From Nonomuraea cavernae (lineage in GTDB: Bacteria > Actinomycetota > Actinomycetes > Streptosporangiales > Streptosporangiaceae): a DNA stretch of 64,000 bases. Positions 1 through 8,886 of the stretch are shown here, one piece after another. Location of the stretch: contig NZ_BMNH01000008.1 of assembly GCF_014646355.1 (NCBI RefSeq), forward strand, positions 173,280 to 237,279, given 5' to 3'. Below the pieces are notes generated by a model, which was given only the letters and a program-made list of their open reading frames with translations, searched no databases and was not told the origin of the DNA. The position numbers were made by a program, and so were the translations under genes. The stretch's first letter is position 1, and each line of letters starts with the position of its first letter.

Positions 1-962
1 GCGACGGTGCTGGTGGAGTGCAGGCGGATGCGCCGGTAGGCGCCGACGCGGCCCATCGCGCCCCGCAGGACGCTCTCCATCACGATCGGCCGGGTCCACC
101 GGCGGCCGGAGCGACCGCCGCTCAGCAGGGCGACGTTGTCCGCCAGCCGGCTCATCTGGGCGATGCGGTGGTCGAGCTCCAGCAGGTCGGCGAAGACCTC
201 CTCCTGGTCGCCGTACAGCTCCTCCAGCTCGCGCAGCCGGGCGAGCAGGCTGGTGGCCTGGGCCTGTACGCGGGCCGCGGCGCCGGCGCAGGCCGCCATG
301 ACCGCGGCGCCCCTGCGCTCGCCCTCGTCGAGCCGGCGTGCCGTCTCGGCCAGCAGCTCGCGCAGCGGGGTGTGCACCGGCTGGCGCACCTCGGCCAGGG
401 CGGCGGTCGCCGACAGCCGGTCGGCCTGGATCCGCTTGACCAGGTCGGGCAGCGTCTCACCGGTCACCCGGGAGATCTCGGACTCCATGGCCGAGCGGGA
501 CGCCTGGGCCATGGTGCGCTCGCGTTCGAGCACGTCGAGCTCGTGCCCGATGGCTTTGAGCAGGCTGGGCAACGCGCCGTCCTGAGGCTGGACGACGCGG
601 GTAAGGGCGTCGGAGACCGAGACCCCTCCGCGCACCTGACGTCCCAGCGCGGGCAGCGACTCCTCGGTCAGCTGCAGCACCTCGCGCTCCAGCCGGGCCA
701 GCCGCGCGGCGATCGACCTGGCCTGCTCGCGTGAGCGGCGCCCGGCGGCCGCGTAGTGGACGACGGCCGCGGTGGTGCCGGCGAGCAGCGCGGCCGAGAC
801 GCCACCGACCAACGCCATCACGCCTTTGGCCTCGGCGGTGACGGAGGACACCGCCCACAGCCACACACAGGCCATGATGATCAAGGTGCCGAGAAAGGCG
901 ATGACCGCCAGCTCCCTCGGCGAAAGCCTTCGCTGTGTCCGGCGGGGTGCTTCTGCTGGCAT
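1..962 (-). CDS. Sensor histidine kinase, atypical actinobacterial type (3' end outside window)
   Basis: About 320 residues are visible before the gene runs off the left edge. From the ATG at 962 the protein has two hydrophobic segments (about residues 18-40 and 52-72). A long helical region follows, rich in E, R, L and A, consistent with an extended coiled coil. Near residue 265 is a dimerisation/phosphoacceptor-like stretch LDHRIAQMSRLADN followed by VALLSGG, the arrangement seen in actinobacterial kinases whose C-terminal half is an HATPase domain. That ATPase domain would lie outside the window. The protein probably sits in the cytoplasmic membrane with little extracellular sequence, so the signal is unknown. 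No partner response regulator is in the window. The family is inferred from motif layout; a non-kinase coiled-coil ATPase is less likely. Confidence 0.7.
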   Translation of the reverse strand, partial: MPAEAPRRTQRRLSPRELAVIAFLGTLIIMACVWLWAVSSVTAEAKGVMALVGGVSAALLAGTTAAVVHYAAAGRRSREQARSIAARLARLEREVLQLTEESLPALGRQVRGGVSVSDALTRVVQPQDGALPSLLKAIGHELDVLERERTMAQASRSAMESEISRVTGETLPDLVKRIQADRLSATAALAEVRQPVHTPLRELLAETARRLDEGERRGAAVMAACAGAAARVQAQATSLLARLRELEELYGDQEEVFADLLELDHRIAQMSRLADNVALLSGGRSGRRWTRPIVMESVLRGAMGRVGAYRRIRLHSTSTV

Positions 963-1297
963 CGGCGGTCCTTGGGGGCGTGGCGGCGAGGCATGGCCGA
1001 GCCGCGTCGAACCTGCTCCCCTCGCGCGACAGGTCGGTTGCGTGGCCGCTTCGCGACGGAGCGCAAGGGAACAGGCGCACACGCTAGCACCACGCGCACA
1101 GCCAAGAACAGACAAGCACCTTCAAATCATGCGTTGCCCCTTTAACGCACAAAGAGTCAACACATGGGTCGATTTGGCCTGGCCAGGTGGGCTGGTGATC
1201 AAGGTGGAGTTCCGGTGGCCTCAACGATCGGCCAAAGGGGTACAGACCGCCTGTTCGCCTACGATGGCGGGACAATCCGCGACTATAAGCTGATCGC
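963..1297. other. 335-bp intergenic region between divergent genes
   Basis: This stretch separates the leftward kinase gene from the rightward DUF1348 gene and should hold both promoters. Its middle (about 1110-1180) is less GC-rich than its surroundings. On the plus strand TATAAG at 1284-1289 lies only nine bases before the ATG at 1298. If it is a -10 element the DUF1348 transcript would be almost leaderless. I see no convincing -35 box, no RNA gene and no conserved ORF here. Confidence 0.4.
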
Positions 1298-1762
1298 ATG
1301 ACGAGACCGCCGCTGCCGCCGTTCACCTTCGAGACCGCCACCCGGAAAGTGCGACTGGCGGAGGACGCGTGGAACACCCGCGACCCCGAGAAGGTGGCCC
1401 AGGCCTACACGATCGACTCCGCCTGGCGGAATCGCGCGGAGTTCGTCAACGGGCGCGACGAGATCGTCGCGTTCCTCACCCGCAAGTGGGCGCGAGAGCT
1501 GGAGTATCGGCTCGTCAAGGAGCTCTGGGCGTTCCAGGAGAACCGGATCGCCGTGCGTTTCGCGTACGAGTGTCACGACGATTCCGGCAACTGGTTCCGT
1601 TCCTACGGCAACGAGAACTGGGAGTTCGACGGCGAGGGGTTGATGAAGCTGAGGTACGCCTCCATCAACGACCTGCCGATCCGGGAGTCGGAGCGCAGGT
1701 ATCACTGGCCGCTGGGCCGCCGCCCGGACGACCACCCGGGGCTGAGCGACCTCGGGTTGTGA
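1298..1762 (+). CDS. DUF1348 family protein (NTF2/SnoaL-like fold)
   Basis: 154 residues, the usual size of this family. The sequence contains hallmarks of DUF1348 proteins: an early [15 protein letters not shown] stretch, [14 protein letters not shown], a FLTRKW motif and a central [22 protein letters not shown] block. The family adopts the NTF2-like cone fold. No reaction has been established for it to my knowledge, so only a small-molecule-binding or lyase/isomerase-like role can be guessed. It has no signal peptide and no membrane segment and is expected to be cytoplasmic. It stands alone and faces the end of the molybdenum hydroxylase operon, separated from it by a strong hairpin. No Shine-Dalgarno sequence is obvious before the ATG. 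Confidence 0.85.
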   Translation: MTRPPLPPFTFETATRKVRLAEDAWNTRDPEKVAQAYTIDSAWRNRAEFVNGRDEIVAFLTRKWARELEYRLVKELWAFQENRIAVRFAYECHDDSGNWFRSYGNENWEFDGEGLMKLRYASINDLPIRESERRYHWPLGRRPDDHPGLSDLGL

Positions 1763-1800
1763 ACATCCCCGGGCGCATACCCCGGGGCGCACCCCGGGAT

Positions 1801-1846
1801 CCGCACCCCGGGATCCGCACCCCGGGATGCGGATCCCGGGGTGCGG
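1801..1846. terminator. Strong hairpin between convergent genes, probable bidirectional terminator
   Basis: Perfect 19-bp inverted repeat: arms 1801-1819 and 1828-1846 around the loop CCCCGGGA. It sits between the stop of the DUF1348 gene and the stop of the molybdenum hydroxylase large-subunit gene, where a terminator for both strands is expected. There is no T-tract, as is common for actinomycete terminators. The left side is preceded by extra copies of CCCCGGG(A/C)-type sequence from about 1768, so the element may have grown by local duplication. Confidence 0.75.
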
Positions 1847-1849
1847 ACC

Positions 1850-4228
1850 TCACACCCCTGCTGCGGCCATCAGCTCGTCAGGGTCCGCGATCACGTTGTC
1901 ACGCCAGCCGGGCCCGATGTGCCGCAGCTCCACGCCCTCGCTCTCACGGCCGAGGACGAGGCCGAGGACACGCTGCGGGGTCAGCGGGATCTGTGACACC
2001 GGCCGCCCGATGGCGTCGGCCACCGCGCAGGAGACCGCCGCGGCCACGTTGAGGATGGGCACCTCGCCGGCGCCCTTGACCCCGAGCGGGCCGAACGACG
2101 GAGCTCCCTCGTACATGTCGAGCTGGACGGGTACGACGTCACCGGACAGCGGCATGCGGTAGGTCTCGAACCCGGTCTGGCGCACCTTCCCCCGCGCGTC
2201 GATGGTGATCTCCTCGTGCAGCGCGTAGCCCAGGCCCTGGACGACGCCGCCCTGCACCTGGCCGCGGACGGCCCTCGGGTTGATGGCCCGGCCCACGTCC
2301 TGGACGACGCGGTAGGCCAGCACCTCCACGTGGCCGGTGTCCGGGTCGACGGCCACGTCGCACTCGTGCACGGCGAAGACGGGCAGGTCCAGCGCGCCGA
2401 TCATGTGCCCGGCCGCGCAGCCGGACATCGGTTGCACCCCGATGCCGGTGAACGAGCCGGAGCCGGAGATCGGCCCGGACACCTGCTGCGCCCGCTCGGC
2501 CACCTCGCGCAGGGTGATCCGTGCCGACGGCACTCCGTTGACGGCCACGTGGCCGTCGGTGAGGACCAGGTCATCGGGTGACGCTTCCAGCATCTCGGCG
2601 GCGAGGTCGAAGACCTTCCGGCGCACCTCGTCGCAGGCCGCGACGCCGGCCGCGCCCAGGGAGACGGTCGTCCGGCCGCCGCCGACGCCGCCGTCGTACC
2701 CGGCCGCGTCGGTGTCGGCGGCCCGGACCGTGACGTCCTCCGGTCGCAGGCCCAGCGAATCGGCGACGAGCTGCGGGATCGCCTGCATGGTCGATCCGGA
2801 GCCGATCTCGACGCCGGCGGTGACCAGGGTCGCCGTGCCGTCGGGGTTGAGGTTGACGGTGGCGGCGGAGGGGCCGACGAAGATGAACCAGGTGCCGACG
2901 GTGGTCGCCGTCCCGTAGAGGCGGCCGTCGTCGGCCCGTTCCACCGGGGCGGCGGAGTCGCGCAGCGCGACCATCCGGTCGATCATCGGGGCCAGCACGT
3001 CGCCCTCGAAGACCTGCCCGGTGGATCCGAGGTCGCCGTCGCCGAGCACGTTGCGCCGCCTGAACTCCACCCGGTCCATGCCGATGGCGGCGCAGATCTC
3101 GTCCGTGTGCCGTTCGAGGGCGGCGGTGCAGTAGGTGCCGTTGCAGGCGCGGAAGGCGCCGTTGGGGGGCGTGTTGGTGTAGACGGCCCGGCTCACCAGG
3201 CGCACCGCGCCGAGCCGGTAGTTTCCGCCGAGCGTGTGGGCGGTCATGCTGGTCAGGAACGGCTGCTCGCCGCCGTAGGCGCCGCAGTCCATCAGGACGA
3301 CGGCCTCCCGGGCGACGATCTCGCCCGACTCGGTGACGGCCGACCGGATCCGGATCTCCGCGTTCTCCCGGCACAGGGCCGTCTGCATCTCCTCCTGACG
3401 GCTGTTGACCAGCTTGACCGGCCGCCCCGCGGCCCGGGCGAGCAGCGCGGCGAACGGTTCGAGGCTCACCTCGAACTTCATGCCGAACCCGCCGCCCACC
3501 GGCGGGACCACCACGCGGACGTCGGCCTCGCGCACCCCGAGGAGGCGGGCGGTGGAGTTGCGGACCGACCAGGGCACCTGGGTGGACGTCTGGATGACGA
3601 ACCGGCCGTTCTCGTAGCCGGCCACGCACGCCCGGGGTTCGAGCGGGGCCTGGTTCTGCCGGCCGGCCACGAACTCCGTCTCGACGATCCGCACGTCGTC
3701 GCGGGCGAAGGCGGCGTCGGTGTCGCCGCGCACCACGGTGGCCTCCCAGCCGATGTTGCGGCCCCGCCGGCCGCCCTCGACGAGCACGTCGTAGTCTTCC
3801 CAGCCCGGATGGAGGTCGCGGGCGTCGTCGGCCAGGGCCTGCGCCATGGTGACCAGAGGGGTGTACTCCTCGACCTCGACCACGATCGCCGAGGCCGCCG
3901 CGCGGGCCTGGTCGAGGGTCTCCGCCGCGACCGCCGCGACGGGCTCGCCCAGGTAGCGGATCTGGTCGACGGCGAACAGCGGGTGGTCGGCGATGGTGAT
4001 GCCGTAGCGGCCGGGGGCGTCGGCCGCCGACACCACGGCCCGCACCCCGGGCATGCGGCGGGCGGGCTCCAGGTCGATCGACACGATGCGGCCCGCCGGG
4101 ACCTCCGAGCGGCACAACGCCGCGTGCAGCAGCCCGCCTTCGGCCGCGTCGACCGTGAACACCGTCCGGCCGCGCAGTTTGTCCTCGGCGTCGCGGCGGG
4201 GCAGGTCCGCTCCGATGACGTCGCTCAT
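1850..4228 (-). CDS. Molybdenum hydroxylase large subunit (xanthine dehydrogenase/CoxL family)
   Basis: 792-residue molybdopterin-binding subunit of a heterotrimeric hydroxylase that adds water-derived oxygen to a carbon, typically of an N-heterocycle or aldehyde, passing electrons to the FeS and FAD subunits. Visible family features: an N-terminal a/b hammerhead domain (DAEDKLRGRTVFTVD), the cofactor-binding GGGFGMK near residue 245, GAFRACNGTYCTAALE near 357 where xanthine and CO dehydrogenases carry substrate-determining residues, and KGAGEVP near 720 whose Glu is the expected catalytic base. The FRACNG motif differs from the CO dehydrogenase and xanthine dehydrogenase versions I know, so the substrate is open. 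The ATG at 4228 overlaps the stop of the FeS gene by 4 bp and gives a normal-length protein; the longer reading upstream is not family-like. It is the last gene of the operon. Confidence 0.88.
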   Translation of the reverse strand: MSDVIGADLPRRDAEDKLRGRTVFTVDAAEGGLLHAALCRSEVPAGRIVSIDLEPARRMPGVRAVVSAADAPGRYGITIADHPLFAVDQIRYLGEPVAAVAAETLDQARAAASAIVVEVEEYTPLVTMAQALADDARDLHPGWEDYDVLVEGGRRGRNIGWEATVVRGDTDAAFARDDVRIVETEFVAGRQNQAPLEPRACVAGYENGRFVIQTSTQVPWSVRNSTARLLGVREADVRVVVPPVGGGFGMKFEVSLEPFAALLARAAGRPVKLVNSRQEEMQTALCRENAEIRIRSAVTESGEIVAREAVVLMDCGAYGGEQPFLTSMTAHTLGGNYRLGAVRLVSRAVYTNTPPNGAFRACNGTYCTAALERHTDEICAAIGMDRVEFRRRNVLGDGDLGSTGQVFEGDVLAPMIDRMVALRDSAAPVERADDGRLYGTATTVGTWFIFVGPSAATVNLNPDGTATLVTAGVEIGSGSTMQAIPQLVADSLGLRPEDVTVRAADTDAAGYDGGVGGGRTTVSLGAAGVAACDEVRRKVFDLAAEMLEASPDDLVLTDGHVAVNGVPSARITLREVAERAQQVSGPISGSGSFTGIGVQPMSGCAAGHMIGALDLPVFAVHECDVAVDPDTGHVEVLAYRVVQDVGRAINPRAVRGQVQGGVVQGLGYALHEEITIDARGKVRQTGFETYRMPLSGDVVPVQLDMYEGAPSFGPLGVKGAGEVPILNVAAAVSCAVADAIGRPVSQIPLTPQRVLGLVLGRESEGVELRHIGPGWRDNVIADPDELMAAAGV

Positions 4229-4710
4229 GACGCGTCCTCCTCCACTGCCGCGCCGGCGGCTCGGGCCGCAGTGAGAGCGGCGTCCACGATGCGCTCGTAT
4301 CCGGTGCACCGGCAGATGTTGCCGACCAGGGCCTCGTGGACGTCACGCCGCTCGGGGCTCGGGTTGGTCTCCAGCAGCGCGGTCAGCGACATCAGCATCC
4401 CGGGGAAGCACATGCCGCACTGCACCGCGTCGTTGTCCTTCATCGCCTGCTGCAGCGGGGACAGCGCGCCGGCCGGGTCGGCGAGGGACTCGACGGTGCG
4501 GACCGACCTGCCCTCCGCCAGGCCCACCGGCACCAGGCAGGAGGCCACCGCGTCGTCGTCGACGAACACCGTGCAGGATCCGCAGAACCCCTCGCCGCAC
4601 GCCGCCTTCGTGCCGCGCAGATGCAGCTCCTCGCGGAGCACGCCGGACAGCGGGGTCATCGGGTCGGCGTGCACCCGGCGCGGCTCTCCGTTGACGAACA
4701 ACTCGGTCAC
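4225..4710 (-). CDS. Molybdenum hydroxylase [2Fe-2S] small subunit (CoxS family)
   Basis: 161 residues, the normal size for the two-cluster small subunit. The N-terminal plant-ferredoxin-type cluster is bound by Cys 38, 43, 46 and 58 (CGEGFCGSC...C). The C-terminal cluster next to the molybdopterin has Cys 98, 101, 133 and 135 (CGMC...CRC). It relays electrons from the Mo centre to FAD. The GTG at 4710 was chosen because it starts the conserved TELFVNGEPRRV strand and overlaps the FAD gene's stop by GTGA. The 65 extra upstream codons read as an out-of-frame copy of the FAD gene. Confidence 0.92.
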   Translation of the reverse strand: MTELFVNGEPRRVHADPMTPLSGVLREELHLRGTKAACGEGFCGSCTVFVDDDAVASCLVPVGLAEGRSVRTVESLADPAGALSPLQQAMKDNDAVQCGMCFPGMLMSLTALLETNPSPERRDVHEALVGNICRCTGYERIVDAALTAARAAGAAVEEDAS

Positions 4711-5579
4711 GTCCTGTCCCTTCCGTGCGACTCCAGCGCTCGTACGGCACGGCCGACGACCGTCGGCAGCACCTGCAGTCGGTACCAGCCGTCCGCCTCC
4801 ACCGAGGTGCGCGGGGTGAAGGCTCCGGCGAGCTCGCGGGCCGTACGGACCGCTTCGTCCGCGTCGAGCGGCCGGCCGGTCATCGCGGCCGCCAGCTCGG
4901 GCCACAGCCGGGCCACGGGCTCGACCGAGCCCACGGCGACGGTGGCCGACTCGACCACGCCCGCGTCGTCGAGCGTCGCCGCGACGCTGACGATGGCGAC
5001 CGGGTAGTCGCCCGCGCGCCGCAGCGTGAGGCGGGCGTGCGCGGAGACGACCGGCGCGAGCGGCACCGACACGTGGGCCAGCACGGTCCCGGGCGGCAGG
5101 TTGTCACGGCCGGCCAGGAACCCGCTGAGCGGCGTGGTCGTGATGCCCGCCGGGCCCGCCAGCACCACCCTGGCCGACAGGCTGAGCAGCGCGGGCGCCA
5201 GGTCGGCCGCCGCGAAGTCGCGGGCGCAGAGGTTGCCGCCGACCGTGGCCTGACGCCTGACGGACGGGTTGGCCGAAGTCGCCGCGGCCTGCCGGAGCGC
5301 CTCCAGCGCCGGGTGGCCGGCCAGCGCCTGGGCGAGCCGCGCGTGGGTGACGGCGGCGCCGATCGTGAGGGTGGCGCCGTCGTCGTCGATCCGCCGTAGC
5401 TCCTCGATCCGGGCCAGCGAGACGTACTCGCGGTGGAACGGCTCGCCACGTGAAGGACTTCTCATGATCCAGGTGGCGCCCGCGATGGGAGCGGCGTCGG
5501 GGCCGGCCACCGCCAGTCGTTCGACGGCGTCGTCCAGCGAGGTCGGCTGGTACAGGCTGGGCGCGGTCGGAACCGTCAT
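4707..5579 (-). CDS. Molybdenum hydroxylase FAD-binding subunit (CoxM family)
   Basis: 290 residues, matching the medium subunit of CO dehydrogenase/xanthine dehydrogenase-type enzymes. The FAD-binding motifs are present: PIAGATW (first FAD loop) near residue 31 and ATVGGNLCARDFAAADLAPALL near 111-132. The C-terminal CO_deh_flav_C-like domain follows from about residue 180 (LRRAGDYPVAIVSVAATL). It accepts electrons from the FeS subunit and passes them to an external acceptor. The gene is preceded by a 64-bp gap after the pxpC-like gene, the largest space within the distal operon, so an internal promoter or separate ribosome loading is possible there. Confidence 0.9.
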   Translation of the reverse strand: MTVPTAPSLYQPTSLDDAVERLAVAGPDAAPIAGATWIMRSPSRGEPFHREYVSLARIEELRRIDDDGATLTIGAAVTHARLAQALAGHPALEALRQAAATSANPSVRRQATVGGNLCARDFAAADLAPALLSLSARVVLAGPAGITTTPLSGFLAGRDNLPPGTVLAHVSVPLAPVVSAHARLTLRRAGDYPVAIVSVAATLDDAGVVESATVAVGSVEPVARLWPELAAAMTGRPLDADEAVRTARELAGAFTPRTSVEADGWYRLQVLPTVVGRAVRALESHGRDRT

Positions 5580-5643
5580 CGAGAACCTCCTTGTCTGGTG
5601 GCCGACGGCCCCCGCCGTCCCTCGGCGGAACGGCGGGGCCGGG

Positions 5644-6621
5644 TCAGGTGGCTGCGCCGAGGGCCTGGCGCAGCTTCAGCTCCCGGTCGGCCGAGTCGGC
5701 GCGGGCCCGCAACGCCTCGTCGAGGGTCACGGCGACGAACCGGGTACGGGTGCCGGGGGAGCACTGCGCCACCAGGTTGAGGTCGGCGCTGATCACGCTG
5801 GCCACCATGGCGTAGCCGCCGCCGGAGACCGCGTCGCGGTGCAGGATGATCGGCTCGACGCCGCCGGGCACCTGGATCGAACCGACCGGGTAACCGGCGT
5901 CCACGATGTTGGACGGGTCGGACCCCGCGCCGAACGGCTGGACGCGTTCCTCCCACTCCAGGACGGGACCGGAGTAGCGGAAGCCGGTGCGGTCGGCGAC
6001 CGGGGTCAGCGTCCACTCCGATTCCAGCAGGCAGCTGCGCCCGGCGTCGGTCAGCCGGTAGTCGTACAGGCCGAGGACCACCCGCAGCTCGACGTCGCGG
6101 CTGTAGACGGGCCTGAGCGTCTCGGGCACGACCTGGCCCGGCACGCCGCCGGAGGGCCGGCCGACCGGCACGACGTCGCCCTTCTTGAGGTTGCGGCCCT
6201 GGAAGCCGCCGAACCCGCCGAGCGCGTACGTCGACCGGCTGCCCAGCACCACGGGCACGTCGAACCCGCCGGCGACGGCGATGTAGATGCGCGCCCCCGC
6301 CCGCAGGAAGCCGAAGGTCAGCTGGTCTCCGGCCGCGACGGCGAAGGACTCCCACTGCGGCGCGGGCTCGCCGTTGAGCATCACCGGCATGTCGGCGCCG
6401 GTGACGGCCACCACCGTCGGCTCGTCGAAGCGCAGCACCGGACCCATGTACGGCGACTCGATGACCGCCGCGTCGAGCGGGTTGCCCACGAGCAGGTTGG
6501 CCGCGGCGGCGGCGCGCAGGTCGGCCGCGCCGGACGGCGGGATGCCCACGTTGTAGTAGCCGGGACGGCCGCGGTCCTGGATGCTGGAGGCCAGCCCCGG
6601 TTCGAGGATCTCAACTGGCAT
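5644..6621 (-). CDS. pxpC: PxpC/KipA-type carboxyltransferase subunit (allophanate hydrolase subunit 2 family)
   Basis: 325-residue member of the AHS2/KipA family. In urea carboxylase this domain is half of the carboxyltransferase; in 5-oxoprolinase PxpABC it is subunit C. Family signatures: PGLASSIQDRGRPGYYNVG at the N terminus, SGAADLRAAAAANLLVGNP near residue 30, ESPYMGP, and the central GSRSTYALGGFGG. It overlaps the pxpB-like gene by 11 bp, and the two products normally form one complex. The biotin carboxylase and carrier genes a few kb upstream in the same operon suggest a carboxylating complex rather than plain oxoprolinase. Cytoplasmic. Confidence 0.88.
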   Translation of the reverse strand: MPVEILEPGLASSIQDRGRPGYYNVGIPPSGAADLRAAAAANLLVGNPLDAAVIESPYMGPVLRFDEPTVVAVTGADMPVMLNGEPAPQWESFAVAAGDQLTFGFLRAGARIYIAVAGGFDVPVVLGSRSTYALGGFGGFQGRNLKKGDVVPVGRPSGGVPGQVVPETLRPVYSRDVELRVVLGLYDYRLTDAGRSCLLESEWTLTPVADRTGFRYSGPVLEWEERVQPFGAGSDPSNIVDAGYPVGSIQVPGGVEPIILHRDAVSGGGYAMVASVISADLNLVAQCSPGTRTRFVAVTLDEALRARADSADRELKLRQALGAAT

Positions 6622-7516
6622 AGAGCGCCTCCAGAAGTTCGGTGTTGTAGCCGTCGGGGTCGGCCAGGAAGCGATCGAGGTCGAAGGTCACCGGGCGCTG
6701 CCGATAGCGGTAGGTGCCCGCCTCGACCTCGGCCCGGATGGCCTCGTACTCAGCCTGGTCGACGGCGCGGAACTTGACGATGTCACCGGGCCGGAAGAAG
6801 ATCATGAATTCGCTGAAGTCGGCGAGCCGCTGCTCCGGGTCGAAGATCGGCACCGGGGTGACGCCGAACATCTGGTAGCCGCCGGCCCCGCGGACCGAGT
6901 AGATGCAGGCGAAGCAGCCGCCGTGGCCCACGGTCAGCGCCGGGGTGTCGGTGCGCGGCCGCAGATACTTGGGCAGCTCCAGCTGCCGCTCCTGCGGGAC
7001 CATCTGGAACAGGAACGGCAGCCCGGCCACGAAGCCGACCATCGACGTGATCCACGGCGAGCCGGAGTGGGCGTCGATGAACGCCTGCACCGAGTCGAGG
7101 TCGTTCTCGACGGCCGCGAACTCCAGATCGTTGCCCTCGGGCCGCTGGTGCCGGTCGCGGAAGCGGGCGCCCGTCTCGTTGGTGAACGGGTCGTCGTACC
7201 AGACGGGGACCTCGAAGATGCGGGTCTCCACGCTGCGGGAGGGGGAGCCGGCGACCTTCTCCTCGGCCGCCCGCACCGTCGCCTCCAGCTCGGCCGGTGG
7301 CACGACGTCGGGGTCGAACCTGATCAGCAGGGAGGCGTTGGCCGGGCAGATGTCCACGATGCCCGGGATGCGGTCCTCGCTGAGGATCTTCGACACGGCC
7401 ATGGCGGTGAAGTTGACCTCAAGGCTCATGGCCTCGGCGAACTGGACGACGAGATGCTCGTCGCCGCCCCAGGAGTAGCGGCTCTGGCCTGTTCTGCGCG
7501 CGATGTTCTGTGTCAT
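6611..7516 (-). CDS. pxpB: PxpB/KipI-type subunit (allophanate hydrolase subunit 1 family), enlarged
   Basis: 301 residues with a typical AHS1/KipI C-terminal half (ITSMVGFVAGLPFL, LPKYLRPRTDTPALTVGHGGC, SVRGAGGYQMFGVTPVPIFD). Classical PxpB/KipI proteins are about 220-240 residues. Here the N-terminal half is longer, with an inserted segment around residues 95-150 (VPVWYDDPFTNETGARFRDRH...). Together with PxpC it forms the cyclophilin-like heterodimer that handles the substrate amide. The extra length may reflect a different substrate or docking of the separate biotin carrier. The gene overlaps the biotin carboxylase stop by 4 bp. Confidence 0.87.
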   Translation of the reverse strand: MTQNIARRTGQSRYSWGGDEHLVVQFAEAMSLEVNFTAMAVSKILSEDRIPGIVDICPANASLLIRFDPDVVPPAELEATVRAAEEKVAGSPSRSVETRIFEVPVWYDDPFTNETGARFRDRHQRPEGNDLEFAAVENDLDSVQAFIDAHSGSPWITSMVGFVAGLPFLFQMVPQERQLELPKYLRPRTDTPALTVGHGGCFACIYSVRGAGGYQMFGVTPVPIFDPEQRLADFSEFMIFFRPGDIVKFRAVDQAEYEAIRAEVEAGTYRYRQRPVTFDLDRFLADPDGYNTELLEALYAS

Positions 7517-8886
7517 GCGTTCCCGCCACTCTTGTTACGGCCGGCCATCCACCCTTCGAGGAAGGTGGTGTGGTAGCGGCCTTCGCGGAATTCCTCGATG
7601 TCGATCACGCTGCGCATGAAGCCCGCGGTGGTGACGACACCTTCCACCTCGACCTCGTCCAGGGTGCGCGCCATGCGGGCGATCGCGGACGCGCGGGTGT
7701 CGGACCAGACCACGATCTTGGCGAGCAGGGAGTCGTAGAACGGGCTCACCTCGCCGCCGGGTTCGAAGCCCGAGTCGATGCGGACGAACGGGCCGCCCGG
7801 CATCCGCATCGCCGAGAGCACGCCGGGGCTCGGCATGAAGGAGAACTCCGGGTTCTCGGCGTTGAGCCGCACCTCGATGGCGTGGCCGCGGAACTCGACG
7901 TCGGACTGGGCGAACGACAGGGGCGCCCCGGAGGCCACGGTCAGCTGCTCGCGGACCAGGTCGCGGCCGGTCACCATCTCCGTCACCGGATGCTCCACCT
8001 GGATGCGGGTGTTCATCTCGATGAAGTAGAACTCCTCGGTCGCCGGGTCGTAGAGGAACTCGACCGTGCCGGCGCCGGTGTAGGCCGCCACCTTGGCGAG
8101 CGCGACGGCCGCGTCGGTCATGGCGTTGCGCACGTTCTCCGGCAGGCCGGGCGCGCCCGCCTCCTCCAGCACCTTCTGGCGGCGCCGCTGCATCGAGCAT
8201 TCGCGCTCGCCGAGGTGGACGAAGTTCTCGCCGTCGCCGAACACCTGCACCTCGATGTGCCTGGCGTGCTCGACGAACCGCTCGATGTAGACGAGCCCGC
8301 TGCCGAACGCCGCCTGGGCCTCGGCCTGGGCGACCGGCAGCGCCTCGGCGAGCTCGGCCGCGTCGGCCACGACCCGGATGCCGCGGCCACCGCCCCCGGC
8401 GGCGGCCTTGATCGCCACCGGGTAGCCCGCCCGCTCAGCCGCCGCGAGGGCCTCCGGCAGGCCGTCGACCGGCCCGGCCGAACCCGGGACGGTCGGCACG
8501 CCGGCCTCGTCGGCGGCGGACCGCGCCCGCGCCTTGTCGCCCATCAGCCGGATCGTCCTGGCCGACGGCCCGACGAAGGTGACCCTCGCGTCGGCGACCT
8601 TCTGCGCGAACTCGGCCCGCTCCGACAGGAACCCGTAGCCGGGGTGCACCGCGTCGGCGCCCAGGTCGACGGCCGCCGTGACGATCGCGTCCATGTCGAG
8701 ATAGCTGCGGGAGGCCGCCGGCGGGCCGATGAGCACCCGCTCGTCGGCCATCCGGACGTGCAGCGCCTCCTGGTCGGCCTCGCTGTAGACGGCCACCGTG
8801 CTGATCCCGAGCTCCCGGGCCGCACGGATGATCCGTACCGCGATCTCCCCACGGTTGGCGACCAGCAACTTGCGCACCAAGATCAA
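7513..8886 (-). CDS. accC: Biotin carboxylase (AccC-type, ATP-grasp)
   Basis: 457 residues, the full length of bacterial biotin carboxylase, which carboxylates biotin using ATP and bicarbonate. Visible: the N-terminal LLVANRGEIAVRIIRAARELG, the ATP-grasp glycine-rich loop AAAGGGGRGIRVV near residue 165, ECSMQRRRQKVLEEAG near 228, and the catalytic EMNTRIQVEHPVTEM near 290. The TTG at 8886 overlaps the carrier gene's stop as TTGA; a GTG three codons later is an alternative start. No acetyl-CoA carboxyltransferase is encoded nearby. The operon offers PxpB/PxpC instead, so this protein probably serves a dedicated amide or lactam carboxylase rather than fatty-acid synthesis. Confidence 0.93.
   Translation of the reverse strand: MILVRKLLVANRGEIAVRIIRAARELGISTVAVYSEADQEALHVRMADERVLIGPPAASRSYLDMDAIVTAAVDLGADAVHPGYGFLSERAEFAQKVADARVTFVGPSARTIRLMGDKARARSAADEAGVPTVPGSAGPVDGLPEALAAAERAGYPVAIKAAAGGGGRGIRVVADAAELAEALPVAQAEAQAAFGSGLVYIERFVEHARHIEVQVFGDGENFVHLGERECSMQRRRQKVLEEAGAPGLPENVRNAMTDAAVALAKVAAYTGAGTVEFLYDPATEEFYFIEMNTRIQVEHPVTEMVTGRDLVREQLTVASGAPLSFAQSDVEFRGHAIEVRLNAENPEFSFMPSPGVLSAMRMPGGPFVRIDSGFEPGGEVSPFYDSLLAKIVVWSDTRASAIARMARTLDEVEVEGVVTTAGFMRSVIDIEEFREGRYHTTFLEGWMAGRNKSGGNA

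Noticed and set aside
457..1080. Minus-strand ORF over the window's left end
   Set aside because: It is out of frame with the histidine-kinase reading, which stays open from 962 to the edge and shows membrane segments and an LDHR motif.
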